Below are positions 11,433 through 22,104 of a stretch of 64,000 nt of DNA, one piece after another. The notes beneath the pieces are model-generated. The model made no database searches and was not told where the DNA came from. It saw only the letters and a program-made list of their open reading frames with translations. Position numbers and translations under genes: made by a program. This stretch comes from Liopterus haemorrhoidalis (Eukaryota; Arthropoda; Insecta; Coleoptera; Dytiscidae), in NCBI GenBank assembly GCA_963971575.1, contig OZ020618.1, positions 3,102,501 through 3,166,500 of the forward strand, given 5' to 3'. Numbering within the stretch: the stretch's first letter is position 1; the number at the start of each line of letters is the position of its first letter.

Positions 11433-11640
11433 AGTTTTTAGAGTTTTGTAGGTATGACTACCAAAACACCCTATAACGTCAGTCATGTGTCTGTCTGTCT
11501 GTCTGACTGTATGTGTCTGTCTGTATGGTAGAAATTGTAGCCAAACGGCTGAACATAGAAAGTTGAAATTGGGAATGCTTGTACAGCTTCTTTGTTGTTA
11601 AGGTATCAAACAGGAATAAATTAACAGAACGACGGTCCTC
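11433..11640 (+). repeat. GTCT/AACGGCT family, left-end copy
   Basis: It starts AGAGTTTTGTAGGTATGACT, then TATAACGTCAGTCATGTGT, a (GTCT)n run and GTAGCCAAACGGCTGAACAT. It is a second, tandemly placed left end about 400 bp before the longer copy at 11834. Confidence 0.65.
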
Positions 11641-11833
11641 GAAAGTTGGTAAAATTTTATCTGAATGGGTAGAATAAATTTATCTCTTAGATCAGCCGGC
11701 CCAACTGCCGGTCCACAAGATTTTTTTTTACTTTGCAACTATTCGCCTAATAAGTTATAATCCCACTTAATTTTGAAATGAAATCTCGGTCCTTAATTTG
11801 TTAATTGCTTAAGTAATAGTTTGTTTCTCTTTT

Positions 11834-11880
11834 AGGGTTTTGTAGGTACGACCACAAAACCCTTATACCGTCATTTTGTC

Positions 11881-11914
<34 letters not shown>

Positions 11915-12890
11915 TCGGCAAAAATTATAGCCAAACGGCTAAACCTAGAGAGTTGAAATTTGGCATGCTTATACAACTCTTTGATCCGCACATAGGAAAA
12001 ATACTAAAACATCTAAAAAACATATGCCCCTAAAAATATAAACAGATATGTGCTCATCGAAAATAAAAATATTTTTTTATAATTCTGAGTAGGGTATCAA
12101 ATGAAAGCACTTGATACGTGGATTAACGATCAAATTTTTATTTTTGCAAAATAAATTATTTTGAAGCGATTTTTGACAAAATTGTGCAAAAAAAATGTTG
12201 TCCCACACCCTGTAGCCCAGATGGTTTAAACTAAAAATCTGAAAAAAATCTAAGTAATGTACATTGGTGTGAAACGGAATAGTACAACAGGAATTTTTGA
12301 TCAGATTATGTTTTCGGAAAAAAACGCATTTTTTGTGTTTTTTTGGCTAATAATGTACACAAGTTATAGCTTTGTAACACGCCCGAATGGAAGGCTTATC
12401 TTGGTGTAGTGGTACTTGCGCTGGCTTTTTCACCCAACTAAGTCAGTTCGATCCCCACGAGAAGAGACAATATTTTTTTTTTTGCTTTTTATTGCATTTT
12501 TATATTTAAATTATTTTTTCAAAATTCTAGTTATACATATTTTGGCAAATATTGCATTTAATTTTTAAAAGCGTAAATTTAATAACCAGTGGAAATTGTT
12601 GAAATTATAATTAAATTTTGTCTCAATGTACACGAAATCAGAGGGGCGGAGCTTATAACAACCAGTGAAAGCCATAGGCGAAATTTTCAAAATCTTAAAG
12701 AACCTTGCTATATAATAAAAATAAATACTGCACATATTTAGAAACCTAAATAATGGTATTAGGCGTTCGAATTAAAATTAACAAAAAAATAAATTTTAAT
12801 ATAAAATTTGTTTTGGCATCCCAAATAATCATCATTCACGTACTAAATACCTGCAAAACCCTGAAATGTGTGAAAATTCACACTTCACAT
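11834..12890 (+). mobile_element. about 1.05-kb element with 15-bp TIRs and GTCT microsatellite
   Basis: The left end AGGGTTTTGTAGGTA (11834-11848) and the right end TACCTGCAAAACCCT (12848-12862) are inverted repeats with one mismatch. The left end also folds on itself (10-bp arms at 11834-11843 and 11854-11863). The right end is followed by a second hairpin, GTGTGAAAATTCACAC, and TTCACAT. In order the interior has TATACCGTCA, a (GTCT)n tract at 11881-11913, the CAAACGGCTAAACCTAGA block, ATCAAATGAAAGCACTTGAT, the CTAAGTAATGTACATTGG module and a tRNA-like segment at 12390-12475. No open frame is present. The superfamily is unknown. Confidence 0.55.
12390..12475 (+). repeat. tRNA-like (SINE-head-like) segment
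   Basis: TGGTGTAGTGGTA resembles a pol III A box and AGTTCGATCCC a B box, about 35 bp apart. The segment is followed by a T-run at 12472-12482. It does not fold into a full cloverleaf by eye, so it is more likely a SINE or tRNA pseudogene than a tRNA gene. Confidence 0.4.
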
Positions 12891-13019
12891 CAATTTTTCA
12901 ATAATTATATGTGATTTTTTATTTGTTGTTTTTTTTTGTATTTGTAATTAGTGCAATAAAAAATATAAAACTTTTGCGATATACATTACTTTCTAAACTT
13001 GCTGGTCAAGTTGGGAAAC

Positions 13020-13098
13020 GCTGCTTTAGATAGCTCAGATAGCTCAGATAGCTATCTAGCAGTTTATCTCCAGGTGGAACCACCGGTCTTTTCCTATT
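13020..13098. mobile_element. remnant of Harbinger-like MITE end
   Basis: The sequence GATAGCTATCTAGCAG...CCAGGTGGAACCACCGGTC resembles the right terminus of the 2691 family (GGTGGAAAGACCGGGCC). It is preceded by a short GATAGCTCA triplication. Confidence 0.35.
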
Positions 13099-13804
13099 TG
13101 GTTATCAAATATGAACTGTCAAAACTAAATCATATTAATATGGTGGCTGATGTTATTTAAATTTTACCGATCCAGTATCTTTTTGGTAAAACTATGATTA
13201 CCGATTATTTCTTTTTCCTATAAATCCCTTTGTTTTGAAGGTACTATCTCTATTTTACGAACAATGAAGACAAGAGCATCATTAAATTCTCTCCAAACTT
13301 GTCCGGATGCTAGATATATCTCTAGATTATTTGTCTGGTGATTTAACTAAGTTGTATTTTTTTCTGGGTAAGCAATATATAATGTGTTGATGTTGTCAGT
13401 TGATTCAACAGTTGTCCGTCAGGGGCGGTAATGATGCTGGAGTTCACTTATCTCCTCTTGTGATATATTCGTGTCTCGTGACGTGCATTCAAGCGACTCA
13501 CGATATTTAAAGAGCCGACGATCACTCATCGCGCGCCTCTATACCTCTTAAAGCCCCAAGCTTTCACGCTGAGGTGGTTACGCCACTAAATCAAACTTTA
13601 CAAGGATTTAGAAGAAATATTTCAAATTGTTTTTGATTTTAAAAAGTTAAGATGATACAGAGATAGATTTATTTGACAAGTATGTACTGTGTAACTTGGT
13701 TTTTGGAGGTAGCGCCAAAATAGATATACGAGAAACGAAGGAACTACGTGCGTTATTTAAAAAAATCGCGTTCTGTTAATGAGAGACTGTATATATCTAT
13801 TTGA
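13099..13804. other. gap, nothing recognised
   Basis: A CpG-richer stretch at 13430-13600 (GCGCGCCTC, GTGACGTGC) stands out in composition but carries no motif I can identify. Confidence 0.4.
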
Positions 13805-13812
13805 ATTTAGAG

Positions 13813-14119
13813 CAGTGGTTCCCAACCGGGGGTGCCGGCACCCCTAGTGTTGCGGGAAAGCATTTTGAGGGGTGCGAGACGATTTATGGAAATTTTTTTT
13901 TGCTCTTCACTTAAAACTTAGAAGTGAGGATCTTTTTTTTACTCTTCACTTAAAATTTAGAAGTGAGGACCTTTTTTTTGCTCTTCACTTTTTATTTTGA
14001 TCAATTTGACATATGAATATGACTCAACGAAAAAATCTGAAAACATTTTTTATGGAGGTGCGGGAGCTTGTTTTCACATTTAAAGGGGTGCTCATCACAA
14101 AAAAGGTTCGGAACCACTG
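13813..14119. mobile_element. hAT MITE (CAGTGGTTCCCAACC ends) with minisatellite
   Basis: The terminal inverted repeats are CAGTGGTTCCCAACC and GGTTCGGAACCACTG. The flanking 8-mers ATTTAGAG (13805-13812) and ATATAGAG (14120-14127) match at seven of eight bases. Both fit the hAT superfamily. The interior has about 2.5 copies of a unit of about 39 bp, GCTCTTCACTT...AGAAGTGAGGACC followed by a T-run. The same unit occurs in two other hAT MITEs with different ends (59424 and 63038). The element interrupts a member of the GTCT/AACGGCT family. Confidence 0.85.
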
Positions 14120-14127
14120 ATATAGAG

Positions 14128-14830
14128 TAATCCCTTATAACGTCACTCATGTGTCTGTCTGTCTGTTCGGTAGAAATTATGGCCAAACGTTTGAAAGATC
14201 AAAATTGGCATGTTTGTACAATTCTTTGACCCATATATAGGAAGACTATAGAGCCTTTTCAAAAACACATCTCAGGAAAAATATAAACAAATATATATTT
14301 AACAAAAAAAAAATATATTTTTTTAAATTTTGTGTGGGACATCAAATGAAACCTCTTAATACGTGGATAAACTAGGAAATTTTTATTTTGGGAAAATCAA
14401 TTTTTTCATGGGATTTTCGTAAAAATTCTGTCAAAAAACTTTTTTGGTTTTTCTCAGGCGTTAGTGGAATTACTCGACTTCTTAACGAGCAGGGTAATCC
14501 CAACGCTGCGGGGGTTTTATTTTGTTATGTGAATGACCCGGATTAAATAAAATTTTGTAGAAAGCTGTATAGTGCTACTGCTTAAGAAAATGTTAAACAT
14601 TTCAAAAAAAATTAAGTATTACCCTGTTTTACTACCCCTATAATCCTCTTTAAATCCCACCCACTATGAAGGTCAGGTTAAATTATTCTCTTGAAAGTTG
14701 AGACTAACTATAACTCCCATTCTATTTCCTAGAAGGGTTGGTCTAAAAATCTGAAAATATTCTAAATAATGTACCATGAATGAAACCGAAATAGTTCAAC
14801 AGGAATTTTAGTTTAAAAAAATGTTGTTAT
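14128..14830 (+). repeat. GTCT/AACGGCT family, partial copy
   Basis: It has TATAACGTCACTCATGTGT, a GTCT tract, GGCCAAACGTTTGAA, ATCAAATGAAACCTCTTAAT and the AATGTACCATGAATGAAACC module, in the same order as 11834-12890. The left terminus is displaced by the adjoining hAT MITE. Confidence 0.6.
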
Positions 14831-15663
14831 CAAATGTGGTCCGGGACTTAAAAATAAAATGTTACTGAATGCGGCCCGCGATGTAGATAAGTTTGCCGGG
14901 CTCTGGTTTAAAGAACAGGTGTAGAAACACAATCCAGAAAATTTACATTAGTGCTGATATTGATCAATATAACAGATTGCCCTTTTTAAATAAGTATAGA
15001 TTAAAATTTAGTACAACTATGTATCTTTCAATTTAAAAAATTTAATTAACCATTAAATATGAGTTGACAAAACTTAAAGTAAACTGTTACTAAATTGAAA
15101 TAAGTCAAATATTGTCTAACCGAAAGATAAAACGTTTCAGTGCATAACTTAGAAGTATATGACCTAGTTACAAAATATACAACAAACTTCTGGTATAGCA
15201 CGAGAGCAAATAACTGATCAAAATGTGTAGTTAAGAGAATTAATAGCTAATTAAACTGGGACGGAGATTGAAAAAAATACTGTTCGGTTCCATATGGAAC
15301 GGAAACGAAAAATACTCATTCCGGTCGTTATGTTCTCGCCTATTATATTACTCTGAAACGCGTTTTTATATCGTGCGATAAAAAAAAAATATGCTATATG
15401 TCACCTTAGAAAAATGTGTGTAAGAAGATATGAGCCCAGCAAACATTTTTATACGGGCCAGTACTGTTGAAGCACATACTCCCCGGCATTGAAAGTAATG
15501 GGCCAGTACCCCGGTGTCCCCGTGGCCGTTAGCTGGCCCATTGATGTATCAATTGCGGCCCAGCAGCGGCAAAGTGCAAAATAATCGCATTAGTTGCAAG
15601 ATTTATTTCTGATGGACTAGTGCTTATATTATACCCACTCTCTAGTATTTCAAATGTAACATA
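14831..15663. other. gap; possible decayed hAT end near 14870-14915
   Basis: AATGCGGCCCGCGATGTAG and AAGTTTGCCGGGCTCTGG resemble the right end of a hAT element. A similar motif is at 19540. A locally GC-rich block lies at 15450-15560. Otherwise nothing is recognised. Confidence 0.35.
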
Positions 15664-15665
15664 CA

Positions 15666-16069
15666 GTCTGTTCCAAACGGTTAAGCGGAACTAAATGGGA
15701 ATTTAGTTCTTTTAGGTTGTCACGAGAAGGAACCTTGCTTGGGTTATTTCATTTTTCACGTTGGGATGTCAAAATTTAAAATTCCAACAATGAAACCATG
15801 GAAACGAATGACATATGTCAAAATTAAATATTTTTTTAGATATTTTATTGACAAAAAAATAAATAAATGGGAAATTTGTATTAAGAATGACACAAAAAAT
15901 GAAAATATAAAGAAAATGACATTTTAAAATGATATTAACCTTAACCAAAAAATGTTTATTGTAAGTATGATTTACAAAGCTTAAACAAAACGGCCGAAAG
16001 GCACGATTTAAACGATGAAAGTAACTAGATTGCAAAATCTAGTTCCGCTTAACCGTTTGGAACAGACTG
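15666..16069. mobile_element. Tc1/mariner-type MITE (CAGTCTGTTCC ends), copy 1
   Basis: The left end CAGTCTGTTCCAAACGGTTA and the right end TAACCGTTTGGAACAGACTG are perfect inverted repeats, extended inward by AGCGGAACTA. TA dinucleotides flank both ends (15664-15665 and 16070-16071). The interior has overlapping low-complexity frames with no transposase similarity. A shorter copy is at 27718-27889. Confidence 0.85.
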
Positions 16070-16145
16070 TATGTATATTTACCTTATACTTACCCAGTAT
16101 TAAAATAAATTAATGGTTAGGTGCAAAATAAATACTCATTTGGCC

Positions 16146-16302
16146 ATTTCACCATCGTTGAATAAATTTATTTAACAAATAAAGTTGACAATATCGCATC
16201 GGTTTTAAACTATTAATGAAGAAATTAACGTTGCTGTCAATAAAATGATGCGATGTTGTTAACTTTATTCGTTGAATAAATTTATTCAACGATGGTGAAA
16301 CA
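16146..16302. mobile_element. palindromic MITE (TTTCACCATCG ends)
   Basis: TTTCACCATCGTTGAATAAA at the left is mirrored by TTTATTCAACGATGGTGAAA at the right. Pairing continues through AAAGTTGACAATATCGCATC over about 55 bp per arm. The central loop is short. The target duplication is unclear, so the superfamily is undetermined. Confidence 0.7.
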
Positions 16303-16485
16303 AAAGTAAAATGTAACATATCAAAAATAAGGAGTGCTTATAAAATGCTGGTAAAGTACTTCGTATAGGAGGAGTGCGAAATACAAATGTGAAGTACATT
16401 ATTAATACTGGCGTTGCACAAACTTTTAGTGCCAGCAATTTACCAGCAGAAAAAGCTGTTTGCCGGCATTCGGCCGATGGTTGAA

Positions 16486-16902
16486 TGTTTGCTGAGAGCT
16501 GTTTGTCCTTGCTTCGGATTGGTTTAGAACGTCATCCCTATTACACTGTTAAAATATTGTTTTTAGTCCAAGTTGACAGATTTTCAGTGTCGTACATTGG
16601 AAATATATATTATTTTATTTTTTTCGTATATTTTGTTATTATTTACATATTTAGACTTTTATTTAAATTCTTGGCATAGATTTTATGGAGAAAATTCTCC
16701 ATGTAATTTGTTTTTACGCAGTTATACTGACATACAAATATTTTATGACAATTGACTGTGAAAATAGCCCAGCTGATAGTGCCCAAAGAAGAAGTTATTG
16801 ATATAATTTTTAGACCTTCATATATACATATATTTTTAATTTTTATTTACAATAAATATTTAAATAAGAAACTTTAGCTCTGAAGATATATTGTTTGTTT
16901 AA
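16486..16902 (+). repeat. interspersed repeat, plus-strand copy
   Basis: About 415 bp recur in inverse orientation at 43160-43625. They share TGTCCTTGCTTCGGATTGG, ATGGAGAAAATTCTCCAT and an AT-rich tail ending in GAAGATATATTGTTTGTTT. The frame at 16485-16679 is shared with the other copy but shows no domain. The element class is unknown. Confidence 0.6.
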
Positions 16903-17079
16903 TAAGCAGTTCATTTTTGTAAGAACAAACTAAGAGGAAATTTTGTTTTCAACAGTTTGCACCTTTGAAACTGTATGTCATGTTGGTATTACAGAAAAAT
17001 AATTTGAAAAGTCAGATTATAAATATGTCATTTAAAAAAATATCATTTGTCATATTTCATTTTGAATAGTGACATCTTA

Positions 17080-17242
17080 TTTAATTATTTTATTTTATTT
17101 TTTTATTTTAATGGCCTTTGCTGCTGTGGCAATTAGCCAGGACAATTTTCATTTGAGAAAATTTCCATGCCTAAACGGGATTCAAACCCGAGACCTTCGC
17201 AACGTAGAGCACATGTGTTACCACTACGCTACGCCGGTCGGC
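17080..17242 (-). mobile_element. tRNA-derived SINE, family 1, with 12-bp TSD
   Basis: On the minus strand the head begins GCCGACCGGCGTAGCGTAGT, with A box TAGCGTAGTGG. The B box GGGTTTGAATCCC follows about 35 bp later. A body containing TGTCCTGGCTAATTGCCACA ends in an A/T-rich tail. The flanking AGTGACATCTTA at 17068-17079 and 17243-17254 is a perfect 12-bp target duplication. A second copy is at 40620-40774. Confidence 0.9.
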
Positions 17243-17254
17243 AGTGACATCTTA

Positions 17255-17815
17255 AGTATTTTGCAAATATAATACTAACCTAAAATATAAAAACATAACC
17301 CAAAACTGTAAAGCCTTTTATACAATATAACCAATTTTCTAAAAGTCAGTAATACACCTTCTGTCATTTATTAGTCTGAAAACCATGCAAAATTCATTAG
17401 TTTTAGTTATCACTAGGATAGACAGATGGACAGATGAAAAAATAAACTGGTAACATTGAGTTTTCAGAAGAAAATAAAAGTTGCAATAAACGCCAATCAA
17501 AATTCATAACATAAAATAAATGCACAAGAAATAAAAAAGTATTTAGATCAAGTTTTAAATCACCTATTCATCTTATTTCAGAACTTTCCGGAAGATCTTA
17601 ATAAAAAAGCTTTTAAAATTTTAAATTCCATTTAAAAGTTAAATGAATAAAAAACTTTAATGTCAACACTGTCAATCAAAAGAACAATTACTTAGCTTAT
17701 TAACAATCGATACCTTTAAAAAATATCCTAATTTAACAATTAGATCAATAAACAATAAAGCAGATTTCCTATTATCAACCAATTAAAATCATTCAACGAA
17801 TTCAACCGGACTTTA
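17255..17815. other. AT-rich gap, nothing recognised
   Basis: No feature seen. Confidence 0.45.
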
Positions 17816-17819
17816 CCGA

Positions 17820-18042
17820 ATGATATTTCGCGGCGTCGGTGTTTACGTAGTAGCGTCACAATTTGTCGTCAGTTGATAGTAACACGTCTTTAAGGACGGG
17901 CGTCGTTTTACCGTCGGTTTTACGTAAAATTGCGCGCGATTTAAAAGTTATTTGAATTTTAAGTGAATTATTCACGTCATATTTGACGTAATTGTGATCT
18001 GTGGTTGACGGGTATTTGTTGGTGATATAAAGAGCGGTAAGT
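17820..18042 (+). promoter_or_regulatory. candidate host promoter / non-coding first exon
   Basis: This stretch is much richer in CpG than its surroundings. It contains an arthropod initiator-like TCAGTT at 17869-17874 and a DPE-like GGACG about 24 bases downstream, slightly off the canonical position. A consensus splice donor follows (GAGCG then GTAAGT, near 18037). No ATG-started frame runs into the donor, so it would be 5' UTR. Compositional islands of this kind in TE-rich insect DNA often mark the start of a gene with a long first intron. There is no coding evidence, so the call is weak. Confidence 0.3.
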
Positions 18043-18633
18043 CACAAAAAAATACTCTTTTTGGGAACTATCACCAATTTTTCCAGTTTGCAAATTTATA
18101 CTTGTTAGAATTTGTAATAGCTAATATATATATATATATAATTTTTTTTTTTTGAAGTATTTGGTTTAGTCGACGGATATTTAATGAGAGTTCTGTACAT
18201 GTTCTATCCTCTGCTCTATCATTTCGTAAATCTTCCCACCAGTCGAAGAATAATTACAAGTCTTTTAACATAAGCCTTTTACGCAATCTTCCCACTTATT
18301 TTAGATTATTTACAACCTTAGAGAAAGAGAAATATACGTATATAGAGACTGTAAATGCTCCTCATCCCAAAGCTAAACAGACCAGCAAAATATTAATTTT
18401 TTATGAAATTTGTATTAATTTGGTATGAAAAACTGCAAATCTACATTAAAAAATAATTATTTTTTAGTCATTAAGTAAATGTAAAAATTCATAATTTTAT
18501 ATATAAGTTCTACTTAACCGTAAATTGTTTTATAATAGTTAATTGTATACCGAGTGCGCAAAAGGCCAGTTTTGCACACGAGAGTGCGTATTTCGCATGC
18601 GAGGTTCGCACAATCTACAATTAAGTTATGTTA
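18043..18633. other. gap; short (AT)n at 18122-18140
   Basis: AT-rich with a TA microsatellite. GTGCGCAAAAGGCC and GTGCGTATTTCGCATGCGAG near 18560-18610 are locally palindromic but unassigned. Confidence 0.4.
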
Positions 18634-18867
18634 GGCCCGGTCTTTCCACTTTTAGGTAAACCTCTAGGTAACTATCTGACAGATAAGGTTATGTAATACT
18701 TTCAATGCAAAATTATCTATCGGATAGTTATTTAACGGATAATGAGACTGAAGTATTGAATTCAATGATTGGTATTGACATTTATACAGCAGATGAAGTT
18801 CCTGATAACCTTATCTGTCAGATAGTTATCTAAATAAAGGTTTTCCTGAAGGTGCAAAGACCGGGCC
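18634..18867. mobile_element. PIF/Harbinger-like palindromic MITE, copy 4
   Basis: The ends are GGCCCGGTCTTTCCACTTTT and GAAGGTGCAAAGACCGGGCC, with TTA on both sides. About 20 bp shorter than the other copies because part of the left interior is missing. The CCTCTAGGTAAC variant links it to copy 3. Confidence 0.75.
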
Positions 18868-19985
18868 TTAATGTAAGAAAATTATTATTCGTTTCTTTGT
18901 AATGGGAATTCAGTCTATATCTTATAACATAATAGCTGGTTAGTTACTAATCAAACGTTGTTTGGCAAATTTATTCAAAAAATAAATTGTGTAGTAAAAT
19001 TGTATTTTTAAGTATTGTTAAAAACTAATTTTTCTATTGCGTTAACCAAAATGGTGTAATAAAAAAATGAATAAAAATAGTAGTAAAAATAATTTAAAAA
19101 GTTACTAATTATAATACGTTAAACTCATACCAACATTTCTTGGTCAAATATTGGTCAAAACAGATCTTACTATAATATGTTTTCTGTAAACAATTTGCAG
19201 TCGAATAAAAATAATTGTTAATAATATTGTTTAGTAATGTCAATAATTAGTTAGGTAACAACAAATACAAAAAGTCTTTACCATGTAGGATTTTTATTAA
19301 ATGAGTTATTTGAATAAAAGCGAAAAGTTGGGGGATGTAAAGTCAATGTCAAAATTGTTTCGCGGACCCCAGTTTAAGAACCGCTGCTCTAGGCGTATTT
19401 ATGCCGAAGTAAATAAGTAAAAACCGGCGTAAATAAGAGCTGAAGATAGTAAAAAATAAGAATTACAAAACCAAGTATGACCCTGCAAAAAAAAATTGTT
19501 ATTTATTGCGGCCCACGACCGAAATAAAAAAATTTTACTGAATGCGGCCGGCGACGTAAAAAACTTAACCCTGGATTACACGGTTGCATCATTTCGGGTG
19601 CAGGTGACGTACTGCAGTATGCCCAATAAACAGCATTGAAGTTATAAGGAAGTTATATTTGTTTTTTACATTTTTTTAAATATTTGTTTTTACAATAGTT
19701 TCTTGCACAAAGCCATGTATTGGGCATACTGAAGAACGACATCTTCACCCGAAATTAACAACTTTAGATCACCGTTGTCATAGTAAAGTTAAAAGACTCA
19801 ACGCTTTAATAAAATGACGTACTTATCACAGAAAAAACGTTACGCGAATCTTTTCTTTCTTTTATGGTTGTAGAAAAATATATGTATGCATATATATATA
19901 TATATATTTATATATTAAATATACTAGCCAACCCGGCACAGAATAATCGCCTAACTGATTTATTAATGTTATTGATCAATTAAAT
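18868..19985. other. gap; decayed hAT-like ends near 19370 and 19545
   Basis: TTTAAGAACCGCTGCTCTAG and AATGCGGCCGGCGACG look like old hAT termini. TSDs were not found. The remainder is AT-rich. Confidence 0.35.
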
Positions 19986-19989
19986 TAGC

Positions 19990-20515
19990 ACAACTAATAT
20001 GTACGTTAAATTAAATTAATAAAAATCAGTGTAAGTTTTCAAGAGAAAGCATGGGAGGTCCCACCTTCTCAAACAAAAATAAGAATTGGACACACAATTT
20101 TTATATTAAATTTGACCAAATATTAATTAATTTATTTTACATAAAATATTCTCATTCGTATATTTCATTAATAAAAATTAAATTAATATAAATCAGTGGC
20201 AGTTTTCAAGAGAAAGCATGGGAGGTCCCACCTTCTCAAACAAAAATAAGAATTGGACACAGAATTTTTATATTAAATTTGACCAAATATTAATTTATTT
20301 ATTTTACATAAAATATTCTCATTCGTATATTTCATTAATAAAAATTAAATTAATAAAAATCAGTGGCAGTTTTCAAGAGAAAGCATGGGAGGTCCCGCCT
20401 CCTCAAACAAAAATAAGAATTGGGCACGCAATTTTTAAATTAAATTTGAAATATTAATTTATTTCTTTATTTTAAATAAAATATTCTCATTCGTATATTT
20501 CATAGTACGAATATA
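19990..20515 (+). repeat. tandem repeat, unit about 167 bp
   Basis: Three successive copies of AAGAGAAAGCATGGGAGGTC lie at 20041, 20208 and 20376, giving a period of 167-168 bp. Between them the units share CAAACAAAAATAAGAATTGG and ATTCTCATTCGTATATTTCA. Divergence among the units is low. The open frame at 20218-20457 is only the repeat read in one frame. Confidence 0.85.
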
Positions 20516-20867
20516 AGGGTATATAAGGGTAACTATTATTATTATTATTAAGGGTAAAATATTAGGTAATATATTAAAAAAAAAAATAATCTTATAAATG
20601 CGGAAGCTTCTAGAAGTTTGGCAAAAGTCTCGATTTAATATTCTCGGACCGTTTAGCACAAATTATTTGCTCGTCACATATATTTCAGTACTAACTTGTA
20701 GTGTCAGCGCCTATTGAGCGTGTTGTTCCCTCCACTCTGCTTGCCTGACCACCAACACGTCTTCACCCCACTCAGTACCTCGTCCGTTATGCAAAGACAG
20801 AATGACATAGCACTTTTATATTGACGGCATAATTCACTGGGGTTTAAGTTCATCTGTCAACATAATT
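20516..20867. other. gap, nothing recognised
   Basis: Short (ATT)n run near 20535. Otherwise unassigned. Confidence 0.4.
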
Positions 20868-21458
20868 TTCTTACTCCAAAAACGTGCTGTAAGAATCCTG
20901 AATAATGTTCCTAACAGGCACCACTGCCGAGAGCTCTTTAAGAAATGCAGCATTTGATCTTTCTATAGTTTATTTGTTTATGTTGGTCTGGTATACGTCA
21001 AAGAAAACCCGAACAAATTTGTAACCGTATCTTCTAGACATGTTTACAATGTTCGCTCTGCTGGCAACATCAGACTACCAAGACTTAGATTGTCTAAATC
21101 TAGGAATGGTATTTTTTTGGCCACTTTCTTTAACTACCTACCAGTCTCTTTAAAAACTTTGTCAATTAGATTATTTAAGTTCAAGATTAAAAAAATTCTT
21201 ATTGAGAATTGTCTCTACAATTCGGACGAATTTTTCAAAATTAATTTCAATAATTACACCTAACATGTAAGCTGTTTTTTCTATTTTTGTTAATTTTATA
21301 TATACATTTTTTTTCTCTTATCTATCTTAATTATTTTCATTTTTCAATGTTTTCAAATGTTTTTCTACTTTTGTTTAATTAAATTATCATATATGTACTG
21401 ACAAATGTAAACATCGTAAGATGTCTAGCATGAAATAAATATTATTATTATTATTATG
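20868..21458 (+). mobile_element. 5'-truncated LINE with (ATT)n tail
   Basis: The plus strand encodes a LINE C-terminus: LLQKRAVRILNNVPNRHHCR, a stop, then YVKENPNKFVTVSRH, a NIRLPRLRLSKSRNG block and FFNYLPVSLKTLSIRLFKFK. The stop is at about 21260. A 3' UTR follows and ends in AATAAA plus (ATT)n at 21433-21456, a typical jockey/CR1 microsatellite tail. The reverse-transcriptase core is absent and an internal stop interrupts the frame. The pattern parallels 1209-1984, but the sequence is a different family. Confidence 0.7.
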
Positions 21459-22104
21459 TATAATAGTGAAACCTTCGCGCACCTTTGTCGCGGAGCGGTG
21501 CTTGAGAAACACTGATATAAAACAATGTGTGAGAAAAAGTTATTAATTTTATTTTTAACATATTTTATCCATTTTTGTGACTAATTTTCTTTTTCATTAC
21601 TCCCCATCAGTTACGGTAATTAATTTAACATTATCTTATTATAAATCAGATTTAGCGTTACATTTTATGCTAATAAACTAATTTTTCTTATTACTGAAAA
21701 CTATATCTGACATTTCAAAGTTTTATTACTGTCAGTGGCGTATCGGAAACTTTTGTTTACCACTCTATCCCTATTGTGCCCCACTGTTTCACTTTAAATG
21801 GCGTGCGAACCGAGCAGAATACCTGATTTCCGTTTTCGATTAGAATATGTTATTTGGACAACGTGTTTGGACTGCATGAATTTTAAACATTCTTTAGATA
21901 TTATTTTGGGACTTTAATTAATAAAGTCCTTTACTACTGATACCATTTCTAAATTAGCATTCTAAATTAACATGGGCAAAATTTTAATTTTTTTTAATCA
22001 TATCTAAAGCTTTTGATAGAAATATGTTAGTTTAAAAACTTAAAAACTATTAAATATGACTATTAGTCTTTAATATAGTTTTTAATATTAAAAACTATTA
22101 AAAA
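21459..22104. other. gap; isolated hAT-like end at 21735
   Basis: CAGTGGCGTATCGGAAAC at 21735 resembles the left end of the 40227 MITE family, but no partner end was found. GGTGCTTGAGAAACACTG at 21498-21515 is a second hAT-like terminus. Confidence 0.35.

Noticed and set aside
11881..11913. Simple GTCT microsatellite as an independent feature
   Set aside because: It sits at a fixed place within a dispersed repeat family, so it is annotated as part of that family.
11834..12890. Helitron
   Set aside because: A terminal hairpin is present, but there is no CTRR 3' end, no TC 5' start and no A/T insertion site could be shown. Inverted termini argue against it.
17163..17242. Possible tRNA gene
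   Set aside because: A and B boxes are present, but the cloverleaf is degenerate, it is fused to a repeat body and flanked by a 12-bp TSD. It is a SINE head.
20000..20500. CRISPR-like array
   Set aside because: Units are adjacent 167-bp repeats without unique spacers, and the context is an insect genome.
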